Positions 16,881-25,884 of a DNA stretch of 64,000 nt are shown here, piece by piece. Source of the DNA: Myxococcales bacterium (GTDB lineage: Bacteria > Myxococcota_A > Polyangia > Polyangiales > GCA-016699535); NCBI GenBank assembly GCA_020633325.1, contig JACKDX010000001.1, forward strand, positions 1,792,511 through 1,856,510, given 5' to 3'. A model generated the notes under the pieces. The model ran no database searches. It worked only from the letters and a program-made list of their open reading frames with translations, and was not told the origin of the DNA. Position numbers and translations under genes: made by a program. Position 1 is the stretch's first letter. Every line of letters starts with the position of its first letter.

Positions 16881-18182
16881 TTAACGGAGGGCCACGAACG
16901 ATACCAGCGCCCATCCGCCTTTGCGCACATTGACAGAGCGCCGTTCTCGTATGCCTTGCGCCGCGAAGTCCAGGGTTTGCTTGCCTGCACGCACTTGCCG
17001 GCGGGCCACAAATATCGCAGAGGGAAGCGTGGACCAGCTCCGCGTGTCCGGCGTGTCCGCGGCGCTCAGCGCGGCTTGTCCTCCCAAGCTTAGCACCGCC
17101 CCCAGCGTGCCGCCGACGGCCTGTCGGGTCGCTTCACCCGCAAGAGCCCTGCTGATCGCGCGTATGATCGCCGATGCCACAACGGCAGCACGGGCTTCTC
17201 GCCATGCTGAACGCGCGATCGCGTCAAGGTTCAGCACCGGGGTGGGCCCGACAGTGTTCTGGTCGAGCCAGATGTTCGGCTGGCTTGCGGCGTGTGTGCG
17301 TCCCAGCTCTGGATAGTTGACCCACGTTACTAGGCCCTGGCCAGCGAGATGCGTATAACGAGCGCTAAGCATGACACTCGCATAAGTGAGCGCCAAGCCG
17401 ATGGGGATGCGCCGGGACTCCTTCGGCGCCAACCGGCCCACACTACTCACAACCACGAGAGTCCCGCACCCCTCCGGATGCTCGCACACCGGCGGCTTCT
17501 TGCCGAGCCGCGTCAGCGCCTCCTTTGCCATATCTGATATCTCACGAGCAGGAGTGCCATCCAAGATGTCGTTGTAAAACACGCGCGCTTCATCGGTGTT
17601 GTCGCTAAGCTCGAATGTTAACGCCGCTAAGTAATTCCCGAGAGCATCTCCCATGACACCATGGCCGCTCTCATCTTTCAGATGGGCGCGCATAGTCGCA
17701 AACCGCCTGGCCTCCACCCGCGCCCCTTGTAAATCCCCTGCGCTCAAGTAGTTCACCATATTAAGTGTGTTGATCATGAGCTTTTCGTAAGCGGGGGCTC
17801 GATATGGACCGGAGTCGTCAGAGTACAAATACCGGCCGAGATCATCTAAGCCCTCCCTGGAGAAATCGAGTAACTCGATGTGTTTATCTGCGGTTTCCAG
17901 GTCGCGACTCGAAAAGGAATAACGCGCGACTTGCTGCAAAATCGAGGCACGTTCAAGTAGCAAAAGGGAATCCTCCGCCTCCAACTCGGCAGGCTGCTGA
18001 TCGGCTCGCTCGACGTCCAACTCCTTGTTGATGGCGTCGATGGCCTTCCAGGGAGCGCCCTGATCAAGATATGCACGCGCGGTCTTTGTGCGTGCGGAGT
18101 GACCCGCACATCCGCCGCTACACGCCACAAACAGAACGAACGCCGAAGAAACTCGCGGCCAACGCCCTAATAGCCCGCTCAT
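16881..18182 (-). CDS. COG3014-like lipoprotein, LpoB partner
   Basis: A 433-residue exported protein with a hydrophobic N-terminus and a Cys-rich cleavage region (VACSGGC). TPR-like helices occupy roughly residues 35-225, followed by a beta-rich and Ala-rich C-terminal part. Sequence style and position directly after an LpoB-type gene match the COG3014 family, which is known mainly from neighbourhoods with COG3417 (LpoB). The function of the family is not established; a link with peptidoglycan synthase activation is inferred from the neighbour. The spacing to the upstream gene is 31 nt, so the two are probably co-transcribed. Confidence 0.7.
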   Translation of the reverse strand: MSGLLGRWPRVSSAFVLFVACSGGCAGHSARTKTARAYLDQGAPWKAIDAINKELDVERADQQPAELEAEDSLLLLERASILQQVARYSFSSRDLETADKHIELLDFSREGLDDLGRYLYSDDSGPYRAPAYEKLMINTLNMVNYLSAGDLQGARVEARRFATMRAHLKDESGHGVMGDALGNYLAALTFELSDNTDEARVFYNDILDGTPAREISDMAKEALTRLGKKPPVCEHPEGCGTLVVVSSVGRLAPKESRRIPIGLALTYASVMLSARYTHLAGQGLVTWVNYPELGRTHAASQPNIWLDQNTVGPTPVLNLDAIARSAWREARAAVVASAIIRAISRALAGEATRQAVGGTLGAVLSLGGQAALSAADTPDTRSWSTLPSAIFVARRQVRAGKQTLDFAAQGIRERRSVNVRKGGWALVSFVALR

Positions 18183-18213
18183 ATGCTTGTGCTCAGGATG
18201 CGACAGACCCCGT

Positions 18214-18831
18214 TCAGCTAACGATGGCCTTAGTGAGCGCAGATTTGTTTTGGAACAGGATTTCTCCGGTTTCTACGGAGAGAACTTGCAAAAACATATA
18301 GTACTGTACCCGCCGCGAATCGGCGGCGCGCTCGTCCGAGGTAAAGACCTTCCCAGTCACGATGTAGTGGACACCCATTTGGCGCCCCCATTTGGATGCC
18401 TCGCTTTGATCAAACCCGTCGGATTGTTGCGCGCGAATTTCATCCAGCAACATCTTCTGGTTTTCCATGCTTACCACTCGAAAAAGATTTGAGTTGATGA
18501 GTTCGGTCTCGACGTCACTGATCAGCGCGTTGAGAGAGCTGTCGATGTGCTCGCTGGTTTCATTGCGAATGGGTAGCACGGCGATACTAGGCCGCTTCCC
18601 CGTCCGCCCCTCATCGCGCCAACGCGGGACCACGGGTGCGCTCCACATGGCTTTGAAATTTTCGTGCATTAGCTGCTGAAGGTCATGCCGATCGAGCCCT
18701 GTGCTATAGGCAGCGTCATCAAGCCCGGGCGATTCGGAGCCACGCACAACATGCGGACTACTCCCCCCACAGCCCGTGGCCATCAGGCCCGCAATCCCAG
18801 CAGTTACCCAAAATACACGAAAACAATTCAT
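18214..18831 (-). CDS. LpoB/YcfM-like penicillin-binding protein activator
   Basis: A 205-residue lipoprotein with signal sequence ending LMATGCGGS. The core shows the LpoB pattern: SIAVLPIRNETSEHIDSSLNALISDVETEL followed in sequence by LFRVVS and YIVTGKVFTSDE, here quoted in pieces of the domain. In E. coli LpoB spans from the outer membrane through peptidoglycan to activate PBP1B; a similar outer-membrane regulator role is inferred. It lies 64 nt after tyrS and upstream of the COG3014-like gene. Confidence 0.82.
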   Translation of the reverse strand: MNCFRVFWVTAGIAGLMATGCGGSSPHVVRGSESPGLDDAAYSTGLDRHDLQQLMHENFKAMWSAPVVPRWRDEGRTGKRPSIAVLPIRNETSEHIDSSLNALISDVETELINSNLFRVVSMENQKMLLDEIRAQQSDGFDQSEASKWGRQMGVHYIVTGKVFTSDERAADSRRVQYYMFLQVLSVETGEILFQNKSALTKAIVS

Positions 18832-18895
18832 GGCGGCGCTCCTTGTAGAGGCGCCAGAGTACCTGGAACCTTACGGATGTCCACACCATTATTCC

Positions 18896-20095
18896 CTATT
18901 TGACAATCAATCGGGCCCAGGTGCGCTTGCCGGCTTTCACCACATACGGGCCGCCCTTAGCTAGAACCGCCTGTGGATCGCTGATGCGTACCCCATCCAC
19001 TTCGATCCCGCCCTGCTCCAGACGTCGCTTCCCATCACTCGAACTGGCCACCAGCCCCGCAAGTACCAATGCCTTCGGCACCCAGATACTGGCGGTTTCG
19101 GACACGATTGCGATCTCTTGCATATCGGTCGGAACCTGACGCTTGGAAAACTGATCAAGCCAGCGTGCTTGGGCAATACTGGCCGCCTCCTTATCGTGAA
19201 GCGTGCTCACCACCTCATGTGCAAGCGCCAACTTGGCATCTCTCGGATTGAGTGCACCAGTGTCTGACTTCAGTCGAAGCTCGACAATATCTGCCGCCGG
19301 ATGTTCCGAGATCAAATCATAGTAGCGCCACATCAAGTTGTCGGAGATGCTCATTATCTTGCCGAACTGCTCGAGAGGAGCCTCAGTTAGCCCGATATAG
19401 TTATCAAGGGACTTACTCATCTTCTGACCGACTAAGGCCCCTCCGATCACGTCAGCGTTGATCCCCTCCAAGATGGGCGTCGTCATGACAATCTGAGGCG
19501 GCAACCCATACTCCCGCATGATTTCCCGGCCTACCATCAGGTTGAACAATTGATCGGTACCGCCGAGCTCGACATCGCACTTGAGGACGACTGAGTCGTA
19601 GGCTTGCGCCAAGGGATACAGGAGTTCGTGTAGCGCTATGCTGTTGTGTTCAGACCATCGTGTCTTAAAATCATCCCGTTCCATCATGCGGGCGAGCGTA
19701 TATTTCCCGGCGAGTCGAATCACATCCGCAAAGCGCAACTTCCCAAGCCACTCATTGTTGTACACGATGCGCGTCAGATCCTTGTCGAGGATTTTGAATG
19801 CTTGTTCAGCATAGGAGCGCGCACCGGTTTCGATTTCCTCGCGCGTCGGTACCGGGCGCGTTTGGTTTCGGCCAGAAGGGTCACCGATCTGGGCCGTAAA
19901 GTCGCCGACAACAAACACAACTTCATGACCAAAGTCTTGAAACTGACGCATTTTCCGAAGGAGGACGGCGTGTCCGAGGTGCAAGTCCGGCCGTGTCGGA
20001 TCAAACCCAGCTTTTATGGTGAGACGCGATTTCGAACTGAGTCGCTCGAGTAAGTCGGCTTGGACGTGGCAGTCTACGACCCCGCCCAGCAGCAC
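18896..20095 (-). CDS. tyrS: Tyrosyl-tRNA synthetase
   Basis: A class I aminoacyl-tRNA synthetase charging tRNA-Tyr. The HIGH signature is DLHLGHAVLL and the KMSKS signature is QKMSKSLDNY; GGTDQLFNLMVGRE is the tyrosine-site region. The C-terminal 70 residues form an S4 RNA-binding domain. It belongs to the second (TyrRZ-like) TyrRS branch. The coordinate given is the first conventional start (GTG at 20095). However, eight upstream in-frame codons fit the family N-terminus, and an ATT codon at 20119-20117 has an AAGGGGAG Shine-Dalgarno at ideal distance, so ATT may be the true start. It follows ihfB. Confidence 0.95.
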   Translation of the reverse strand: MLLGGVVDCHVQADLLERLSSKSRLTIKAGFDPTRPDLHLGHAVLLRKMRQFQDFGHEVVFVVGDFTAQIGDPSGRNQTRPVPTREEIETGARSYAEQAFKILDKDLTRIVYNNEWLGKLRFADVIRLAGKYTLARMMERDDFKTRWSEHNSIALHELLYPLAQAYDSVVLKCDVELGGTDQLFNLMVGREIMREYGLPPQIVMTTPILEGINADVIGGALVGQKMSKSLDNYIGLTEAPLEQFGKIMSISDNLMWRYYDLISEHPAADIVELRLKSDTGALNPRDAKLALAHEVVSTLHDKEAASIAQARWLDQFSKRQVPTDMQEIAIVSETASIWVPKALVLAGLVASSSDGKRRLEQGGIEVDGVRISDPQAVLAKGGPYVVKAGKRTWARLIVK

Positions 20096-20121
20096 TTGGA
20101 CCTGCGCCTTGGGCGAAATGG

Positions 20122-20433
20122 CTACTCCCCTTGTTTCTGCGCGCGCTCGCGCAGAAAGCCCCGATTGACGAGCTCCTTGAGTTCCTTGCCCATCTTAAAG
20201 TGCGGCAGACGCTTCTTCGGCACGTGTCGAGCGTCCCCGGTCTTTGGATTTCTGCCCGTGTATGAATCGTACTCCCGCACGGTAAAGCTGCCAAAGCCGC
20301 GAATTTCGATCCCATCCCCGCGCTCGAGTGTGGCGGTCATGGTGTCGAGCACGCAGTTGACGACCATCTCGGCCCGACTACGGGTGAGATTCGCTTTTTG
20401 AGCTATAGCCTCAATGAGCTCAGATTTTGTCAT
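20122..20433 (-). CDS. ihfB: IHF-beta-like DNA-bending protein
   Basis: A 103-residue HU/IHF-family protein. MTKSELIEAIA, IEIRGFGSFTVRE and TGRNPKTGD (the DNA-intercalating proline loop) match the IHF beta chain better than HU. An Arg/Lys-rich C-terminal tail extends about eight residues beyond E. coli IhfB. It bends DNA as part of the nucleoid. In this organism it heads a run with tyrS and two lipoprotein genes; its last codons carry the Shine-Dalgarno for tyrS. Confidence 0.92.
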   Translation of the reverse strand: MTKSELIEAIAQKANLTRSRAEMVVNCVLDTMTATLERGDGIEIRGFGSFTVREYDSYTGRNPKTGDARHVPKKRLPHFKMGKELKELVNRGFLRERAQKQGE

Positions 20434-20456
20434 AGGGCAAAATAGGACCGCCTTTC

Positions 20457-20484
20457 ACTCTAGGCGAAGGAGCAGAAAAGTCAA
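20457..20484 (-). promoter_or_regulatory. Candidate sigma-70 promoter of ihfB
   Basis: On the minus strand TTGACT (20479-20484) and TAGAGT (20457-20462) are separated by 16 nt, 23 nt before the ihfB start codon. The -35 matches 5 of 6 and the -10 matches 4 of 6 consensus bases. It would drive ihfB, tyrS and the two following lipoprotein genes. Confidence 0.4.
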
Positions 20485-20557
20485 TAAGAAAATCAGTCAC
20501 TTGCCGTTACTGGGTTTCCCGTTCGCAATTGGTTACTATGGCGTTTCCGAGGTGACC

Positions 20558-22870
20558 ATGCATCCATCCGAGCCCGGCCAGGCGAATCATCCCTCCCCTT
20601 CTGATACTGACTTGGACGAACGTCAGGCCCTCAGAGGGATCCGGCGTCGCATCTCCTATGTTGCTGTAATTGCAACTGTTTTTTCTATTTTCGCCGCGGC
20701 GATCGTGGGCTATCTTTTTTTGGCACAGCGCCACGGTATCGAGGAGGCCCGCGCCTCCTATGCAAGGGCGCAACAGGCCGAGAGCACCGAAGCCTTTTTG
20801 GCTCAAGCCCGCGAACTTTTGCCGCGCACGGATTACGACGAACTTGAGGTCGAGATCATCGGTAAGCTGGGCCAATACCGGGACGCTGAGTCTGTGCCGC
20901 TTCTCATCGAGGCGCTCAGGGAAGCAGGCGTTGTGCGCCGCGCGGCGGCTTTGGCGCTCGCCTCCATAGGGCTCCCAAAAGCTCAGACGGCGAAGCCTGC
21001 ACTCTTGGCCGTGCTCGATGATACTGATGCCCGCGATCGGGCGCAGGTGGTGTGGGCCCTTGCCGTACTGAGAGAGCGCGCGGCTGCACCTGCCATCATC
21101 GAAGCGTTCAGCAAGGGTATGTTGCAGGCCCAGGCCGGGTTTGAGCCCAAAGTCGTGGTGGACGCCGTCGGCGTCGGCACACTGAGCACGGCTGAACTCT
21201 TGGACAGCCCAGAGCCCGGGGTTCGCCTGCTGGTCGCGCAGGCGTTGGCTCAAGAGGGTTCGGCAGACGTGGTCGAGCCGCTCAAGCGCTTGCTAAAGAA
21301 CGAACTTGCGAGAACGCCAGCGACTCAATCCCAAGAAGTGATCCGGCAGTCTCTCGCGGGGCTTGGGCGCACTCGGCAACCCGCTGCTGTGACCCTGTTC
21401 TTTGAGGTGTTGAACACGCATCCCGGTCAAAGGGCGGGTGTACTTGAATTGATTCGCAAGTCCACCGCCGCAAGGGGGTTGATCGCGCTCATCGATCGCG
21501 CTCCCGATCTCGATGCGCGCCAGCAACTGGTACGCATGCTTGCTGCAACGCACGATCCGTTTGCTAAAAGCGCGTTGGCTGGCTTGGTGAACCATACGGA
21601 CGCCAAAGTCCGGACTTACGCAGCCGTGGGCCTCGCCGAATTAGGAGATGACCGCGGCATCCCCGTCCTCATCGCGCTCGCAGGCGGCGATAACGATAAC
21701 TTGGCGATGGAAGCACTCGATCATCTTCGTGCATTGCGCAGCCCGACCGCCGCGCAGCCTTTGATGCGCCTCATCGCTCAACAGCCCGGGCGGCGCGCCA
21801 GCATACTACGCGCGCTGGGCGCCAGTGGCTCCTTAGCAGCCGGACCTCTCTTGCTCAAAGCACTCAAGGGCGATGACGTGGAGGCCGCGGCGTTGGCTTT
21901 GGGGGAGCTTCGCTTCGAGCCAGCGTTCGCGACACTGCTTCGCATGGTGAAGCGCCCAGCAGGCATTGATTTCACCCAGCCAAGCCGCAAGAGCGAGCAG
22001 GCCTATCGCAATCGGCTAGTTGCAATCCAAGCGTTGGGATTTTTTGGAAAGCCGGCGGCTCTGCCAGAACTTCAGATCGTGATAGAAGATACTACCGATG
22101 ACGCCCGATTGAGGGACGTTGCAGGTCGGATGGTGGCTCATGTCGCAGAGCCGGAATTCGGACAGAATCTTGTGGCCAAGGTGCGTGATACGGCTCTCGA
22201 TGAACGCGCGCGCGTTTTCTACGCCCAGGCCTTTTGGCAGCGCCCCATGCCTCCTCTGGCCCCGGCCCTTTTATCCATGATGAGTGATGTCTCCCTGCCT
22301 GCCGAGATCCGGCGCGCTGCCGCGCTGGGGATGGGCTACATCGGCGACTCGTCGCACGACGCCAAGGTGGCGGCAATGTTGGAACATGATGGTACACGGG
22401 AAGCGGCATCGTTTGCAGCTGTGCTTGGAGGGGACGAAGTCACCGGACGAAAGTTGTTGGACGTGCTGATCGGCGATCGCTCAACGCTCGAATCATTGGA
22501 AGACGCGTTCTTAGAGGAAAACTCAGACTGGTTTGCTGTGCTTCCTAAAAATAGCACGGCGCAGATTCTGCGGAGACTCCGGGTGGCAAACATTTTGCGT
22601 GAAGGAAAAGGGGCGCAGCGTTTTGGTTTCGCGTGGGCCTATTTTACCGGCCGCCTTAAGGCAGGTTGGCCAGCGCCGTTTGGTATGGACGCGCGGACCG
22701 CGCGCCGAGTGCTCTTCGATGCGCTCAACGGCCATGAGAAGGAAGAAAGCCTGCTCGCAGCCCAAGCGCTCAATGCGATGGGTGAACGGGGGCTCTTGCT
22801 GAGGGCGCGCGATGGCGGGGGCGAGGGGGCCGAAGTCGCTCGGCGTATACTTTATATGCGACCCTTGTGA
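20558..22870 (+). CDS. Membrane-anchored HEAT-repeat protein
   Basis: A 770-residue protein. I chose the ATG at 20558 because GAGGTG lies just upstream and the longer frame would run into ihfB. A short cytosolic N-terminus precedes one transmembrane helix (about residues 34-57, YVAVIATVFSIFAAAIVGYL). The remainder is a solenoid of about fifteen HEAT repeats, with units such as ESVPLLIEALREAG, AAAPAIIEAF, RGIPVLIALAGG and RAAALGMGYIGD. The solenoid probably faces the periplasm. Partners are unknown. The last 19 nt overlap the convergent trans-sulfuration gene. Confidence 0.82.
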   Translation: MHPSEPGQANHPSPSDTDLDERQALRGIRRRISYVAVIATVFSIFAAAIVGYLFLAQRHGIEEARASYARAQQAESTEAFLAQARELLPRTDYDELEVEIIGKLGQYRDAESVPLLIEALREAGVVRRAAALALASIGLPKAQTAKPALLAVLDDTDARDRAQVVWALAVLRERAAAPAIIEAFSKGMLQAQAGFEPKVVVDAVGVGTLSTAELLDSPEPGVRLLVAQALAQEGSADVVEPLKRLLKNELARTPATQSQEVIRQSLAGLGRTRQPAAVTLFFEVLNTHPGQRAGVLELIRKSTAARGLIALIDRAPDLDARQQLVRMLAATHDPFAKSALAGLVNHTDAKVRTYAAVGLAELGDDRGIPVLIALAGGDNDNLAMEALDHLRALRSPTAAQPLMRLIAQQPGRRASILRALGASGSLAAGPLLLKALKGDDVEAAALALGELRFEPAFATLLRMVKRPAGIDFTQPSRKSEQAYRNRLVAIQALGFFGKPAALPELQIVIEDTTDDARLRDVAGRMVAHVAEPEFGQNLVAKVRDTALDERARVFYAQAFWQRPMPPLAPALLSMMSDVSLPAEIRRAAALGMGYIGDSSHDAKVAAMLEHDGTREAASFAAVLGGDEVTGRKLLDVLIGDRSTLESLEDAFLEENSDWFAVLPKNSTAQILRRLRVANILREGKGAQRFGFAWAYFTGRLKAGWPAPFGMDARTARRVLFDALNGHEKEESLLAAQALNAMGERGLLLRARDGGGEGAEVARRILYMRPL

Positions 22871-24048
22871 TCGAGCGCATGCGAAAGATCATCGAGCAGG
22901 TCTTGGGTTGCTTCAAGTCCCACTGAAAAGCGTACCAAATTATCGGGGATTCCGAGTGCCGCCCGCTGCTCGGGCGTTTGGTCGAAGTAGCTCATCAACG
23001 CCGGCTGCTCGATCAATGACTCCGGGCCACCAAAACTTGGCGCAATCTGTGGAATCGAGAGCCTATCGATAAAGGCTGATGTTGCCGGTCCGTCGCCCTT
23101 ATGCGTGAATGCGATAACACCGCCATAGCCCTGCATCAAGCGCGCGGCAACCGTATGATGGGGATGTGACGGTAGGCCTGGGTACCATACCTGCTCGATG
23201 TGACGGTGCGATTCGAGCATTTCTGCGATGGCATGCGCCGCCTGGTTGTGCTGAGAAACGCGCACGCTGAGCGTCTTGAGGCCGCGATGCACCAAAAACG
23301 CCGCATGCGGATCGCACACCGCCCCGAGAACGTCCCTGACATCCTTAGCGAGGGAAATTAATCCTGGATGTCCGGCGAGCACACCCGCCAACACATCGTT
23401 GTGCCCTGCGAGGTACTTGCTGGCACTATGCACCACGAGGTCGACGCCGTAAGCCAGCGGTCGAAGGTTTATTGGCGTCGCAAACGTGGAATCGATCACG
23501 GTCCGGACTCGGGCTGTCTTACAAATGTCTACCAAACGCTCGAGATCCAACACTGACAGATAAGGGTTGGTGGGAATTTCCCCGATGACAGCGACTGTCT
23601 CGGGTTGAATCGCATCTTTTAGCGAACCCAGATCCGATGAGCCAAGCAGGGTATGTCGCACCCCAAAACGGCCTAGGAAATCGATGACAAACTGGCGGCT
23701 GCGTCGGTAGCAATCCGCGAATAACACTACGTGAGCGCCCTGTCGACACAGGGCAAAAAGAATGGACGTCATTGCGGCCATGCCACTTGAAAACGCGAGC
23801 GCCGCGCTCGCGCCCTCTAACGCAGCGACTTGATCCTCGAGCACTCGGACAGTCGGGTTCCCGTAGCGCCCATACTCTTCGCGCTCTAGCCGGCCCTCCA
23901 TGTACGCGACTAGCTCGGCGGTGTCCTTGAACGAATACGTCGAGGTGAGCGCCACAGGAGCGGTGAGTGCGTTGTAGGGATGGCGTGTCGGCACAGAGCC
24001 GTGTACCGCCAATGTTGGAAGGCCTCGCGTGCTCTTGTGAGAGGACAT
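22852..24048 (-). CDS. Trans-sulfuration PLP enzyme (cystathionine gamma-synthase/lyase family)
   Basis: A 398-residue Cys/Met-metabolism PLP enzyme. Features: STYSFKD N-terminal segment, the substrate/PLP segment EYGRYGNPTVRVLE, FSSGMAAMTS, VIDSTFATP and the Schiff-base lysine in VVHSASKYLAGHND. The C-terminal part has SFGGPESLIEQPA. These features fit cystathionine gamma-synthase or gamma/beta-lyase; the precise reaction cannot be told from sequence by eye. I chose ATG 24048 over 24093 because family members start near GLPTLAVHG. It follows nuoI by 63 nt on the same strand and may or may not be co-transcribed. Confidence 0.85.
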   Translation of the reverse strand: MSSHKSTRGLPTLAVHGSVPTRHPYNALTAPVALTSTYSFKDTAELVAYMEGRLEREEYGRYGNPTVRVLEDQVAALEGASAALAFSSGMAAMTSILFALCRQGAHVVLFADCYRRSRQFVIDFLGRFGVRHTLLGSSDLGSLKDAIQPETVAVIGEIPTNPYLSVLDLERLVDICKTARVRTVIDSTFATPINLRPLAYGVDLVVHSASKYLAGHNDVLAGVLAGHPGLISLAKDVRDVLGAVCDPHAAFLVHRGLKTLSVRVSQHNQAAHAIAEMLESHRHIEQVWYPGLPSHPHHTVAARLMQGYGGVIAFTHKGDGPATSAFIDRLSIPQIAPSFGGPESLIEQPALMSYFDQTPEQRAALGIPDNLVRFSVGLEATQDLLDDLSHALDHKGRI

Positions 24049-24111
24049 CACCGCGAGCTTACACCAGTCAGGCACGGGGTCCAGCGAACCCATGTAACGC
24101 CGGCGTTCGCT

Positions 24112-24699
24112 CTAATGCCCTTTTTTCTCCCGATCGAGACCCGGATAGGAGGGATCACCGGGCTCATGCCGCGGGTTCGCGCTGCGATAGGAGCCGTCTT
24201 GGGCGGGCACGGACATGAGCATCTCTTTGTCGAAAATGAAATGTGCTCTCTCAGTGGAGGGGGGGACATGCATTCCCGTATCCATACGGATCGCATCGCA
24301 GGGGCATGCCTCCACGCAGTAGCCACAAAAGATACAGCGAAGCTCATCGATCACAAACGCCTTAGGGTAGCGCTCATAACCGAACCGCGGATCGTCAGGG
24401 GGATACTCCGCCGCTTCAATATATATGCATTGCGCGGGGCACGCCGTACTACAGCATAAACAGGCCACACAACGCGGAGAGCCATCTTCTCGATGGGTCA
24501 GCCGATGCACACCGCGAAACCGCTCCGGGTACTGCCTGGTTTCTTCCGGGTAGTGGATAGTGTCGATATCGCCGCTGTCACGCGCAGAGAACGTGTTCTT
24601 AAAGAAACGGTGCATGGTCAGCGCCAGACCTTTGGCAACCTCTGGAATATAGGCCTGCTCGGACAAAGACCGGCCGGGCTTATAAATAAGTTTTCCCAT
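24112..24699 (-). CDS. nuoI: NADH-quinone oxidoreductase subunit I
   Basis: A 195-residue peripheral-arm subunit of respiratory complex I. Two ferredoxin-type 4Fe-4S motifs are intact: CVACLCCSTACP and CIFCGYCVEACP, holding clusters N6a and N6b that pass electrons toward the quinone site. The N-terminal amphipathic helix and the GVHRLTHREDG segment are typical. It is the last nuo gene here; nuoJ does not follow. Confidence 0.95.
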   Translation of the reverse strand: MGKLIYKPGRSLSEQAYIPEVAKGLALTMHRFFKNTFSARDSGDIDTIHYPEETRQYPERFRGVHRLTHREDGSPRCVACLCCSTACPAQCIYIEAAEYPPDDPRFGYERYPKAFVIDELRCIFCGYCVEACPCDAIRMDTGMHVPPSTERAHFIFDKEMLMSVPAQDGSYRSANPRHEPGDPSYPGLDREKKGH

Positions 24700-24702
24700 C
24701 TT

Positions 24703-25884
24703 TCAGTTTCCTTTTAGCGAGAGAAGGACGAGCCCAGTGATAAAGATATTGATGAGCGCGAGAGGCAACAGACCCTTCCAACAGAGCTGCATGATCTGGT
24801 CGTAACGAAACCGAGGCAGGGTCCACCGAATCATCAGCTGAAACCAAATCAACACAACCACCTTGCCCAAAAATACCCCGATGCCGAGAATCGTCACCAC
24901 CAGGTGCGGGAGACCGAGGCGCCAGCCGAAGACATCGAACCCAGCCGGGGTCAGCCCCGGAAGATGGTATCCGCCCAAAAAAATGGTGACCACGAGGGCA
25001 GCCGTCAAAACAACCTCAATGAACTCCCCCGTAAAAAACATGCCAAATTTCATCCCGGAGTATTCCGTATGATAGCCCCCCACGATTTCGCTCTCTCCTT
25101 CCGGCACGTCGAATGGAATGCGTTTGGACTCTGCAATCGCCGCAGTCAAAAACATCACAAACCCAACGGGCTGCATAAAAATGCCCCAGAGCGGCAAGGC
25201 GCCAAAGTGGTGAGACATTTGCCAACTCACCATATCTTCGAGCCTCAACGACCCGTAAATCATAAACGAGCCCACGAGCGTTAATCCAAGTACGACTTCA
25301 TAGCTCACAAGTTGTCCCGCTGCACGGAGCCCCCCCAATAGGGAGAACTTGTTGTCGCTGGCGTACCCGCCTACCGCAGCCCCAACGACACCCGTGCCTC
25401 CCACCGCGAACACAAACAATATGCCCACATTAAGCGATGCGACCTGCAGAGGCACAGAAGGACCGCCGAGATGCGCCAAAGGCTGATGAAAACTCAGCAC
25501 GTCCCACCAGTGCGACGGATAGAATACACCGCCAAAAGGCACCACCGCAAAAGCCAATATGGCGGGAACCAATGTGATGATGGGCGCTAGCGCATGCAGA
25601 AAACGATCCGCCCGCACCGGGACGAAATCTTCTTTCCAAATCATTTTAATTGCGTCAGCCGCTGGATGGAGCAGACCCAACAGTCGAATGTTCCACCGCA
25701 CCTTTTTCCCGAACCAACCAAACCGCAAGGGAATTGCCGCTCGAACCGGGCCGATGCGGTCCTGAATCATCGCGCTCTGCCTGCGCTCCGCCCAAACTAG
25801 AATAGGCGCAAACGCGCCCACCACGACGAGAAGAATGAATAACATTTTCCCGGTTGCCCATAGCGCTTCGCCTATCAAACTCAT
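24703..25884 (-). CDS. nuoH: NADH-quinone oxidoreductase subunit H
   Basis: A 393-residue membrane subunit that forms part of the quinone chamber. Signature strings are ERRQSAMIQDRIGPVRA near the first helix, and AESKRIPFDVPEGESE with GYHTEYSGMKF in the loop bordering the quinone site. About eight hydrophobic segments are visible. It is longer than many NuoH proteins (about 330), with extra sequence around residues 85-130. Its ATG overlaps the nuoG stop (25881-25884). Confidence 0.95.
   Translation of the reverse strand: MSLIGEALWATGKMLFILLVVVGAFAPILVWAERRQSAMIQDRIGPVRAAIPLRFGWFGKKVRWNIRLLGLLHPAADAIKMIWKEDFVPVRADRFLHALAPIITLVPAILAFAVVPFGGVFYPSHWWDVLSFHQPLAHLGGPSVPLQVASLNVGILFVFAVGGTGVVGAAVGGYASDNKFSLLGGLRAAGQLVSYEVVLGLTLVGSFMIYGSLRLEDMVSWQMSHHFGALPLWGIFMQPVGFVMFLTAAIAESKRIPFDVPEGESEIVGGYHTEYSGMKFGMFFTGEFIEVVLTAALVVTIFLGGYHLPGLTPAGFDVFGWRLGLPHLVVTILGIGVFLGKVVVLIWFQLMIRWTLPRFRYDQIMQLCWKGLLPLALINIFITGLVLLSLKGN

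Noticed and set aside
20507..21253. Minus-strand open frame opposite the HEAT-repeat protein
   Set aside because: Antisense to the HEAT repeats, no motif, and would conflict with the divergent ihfB promoter.
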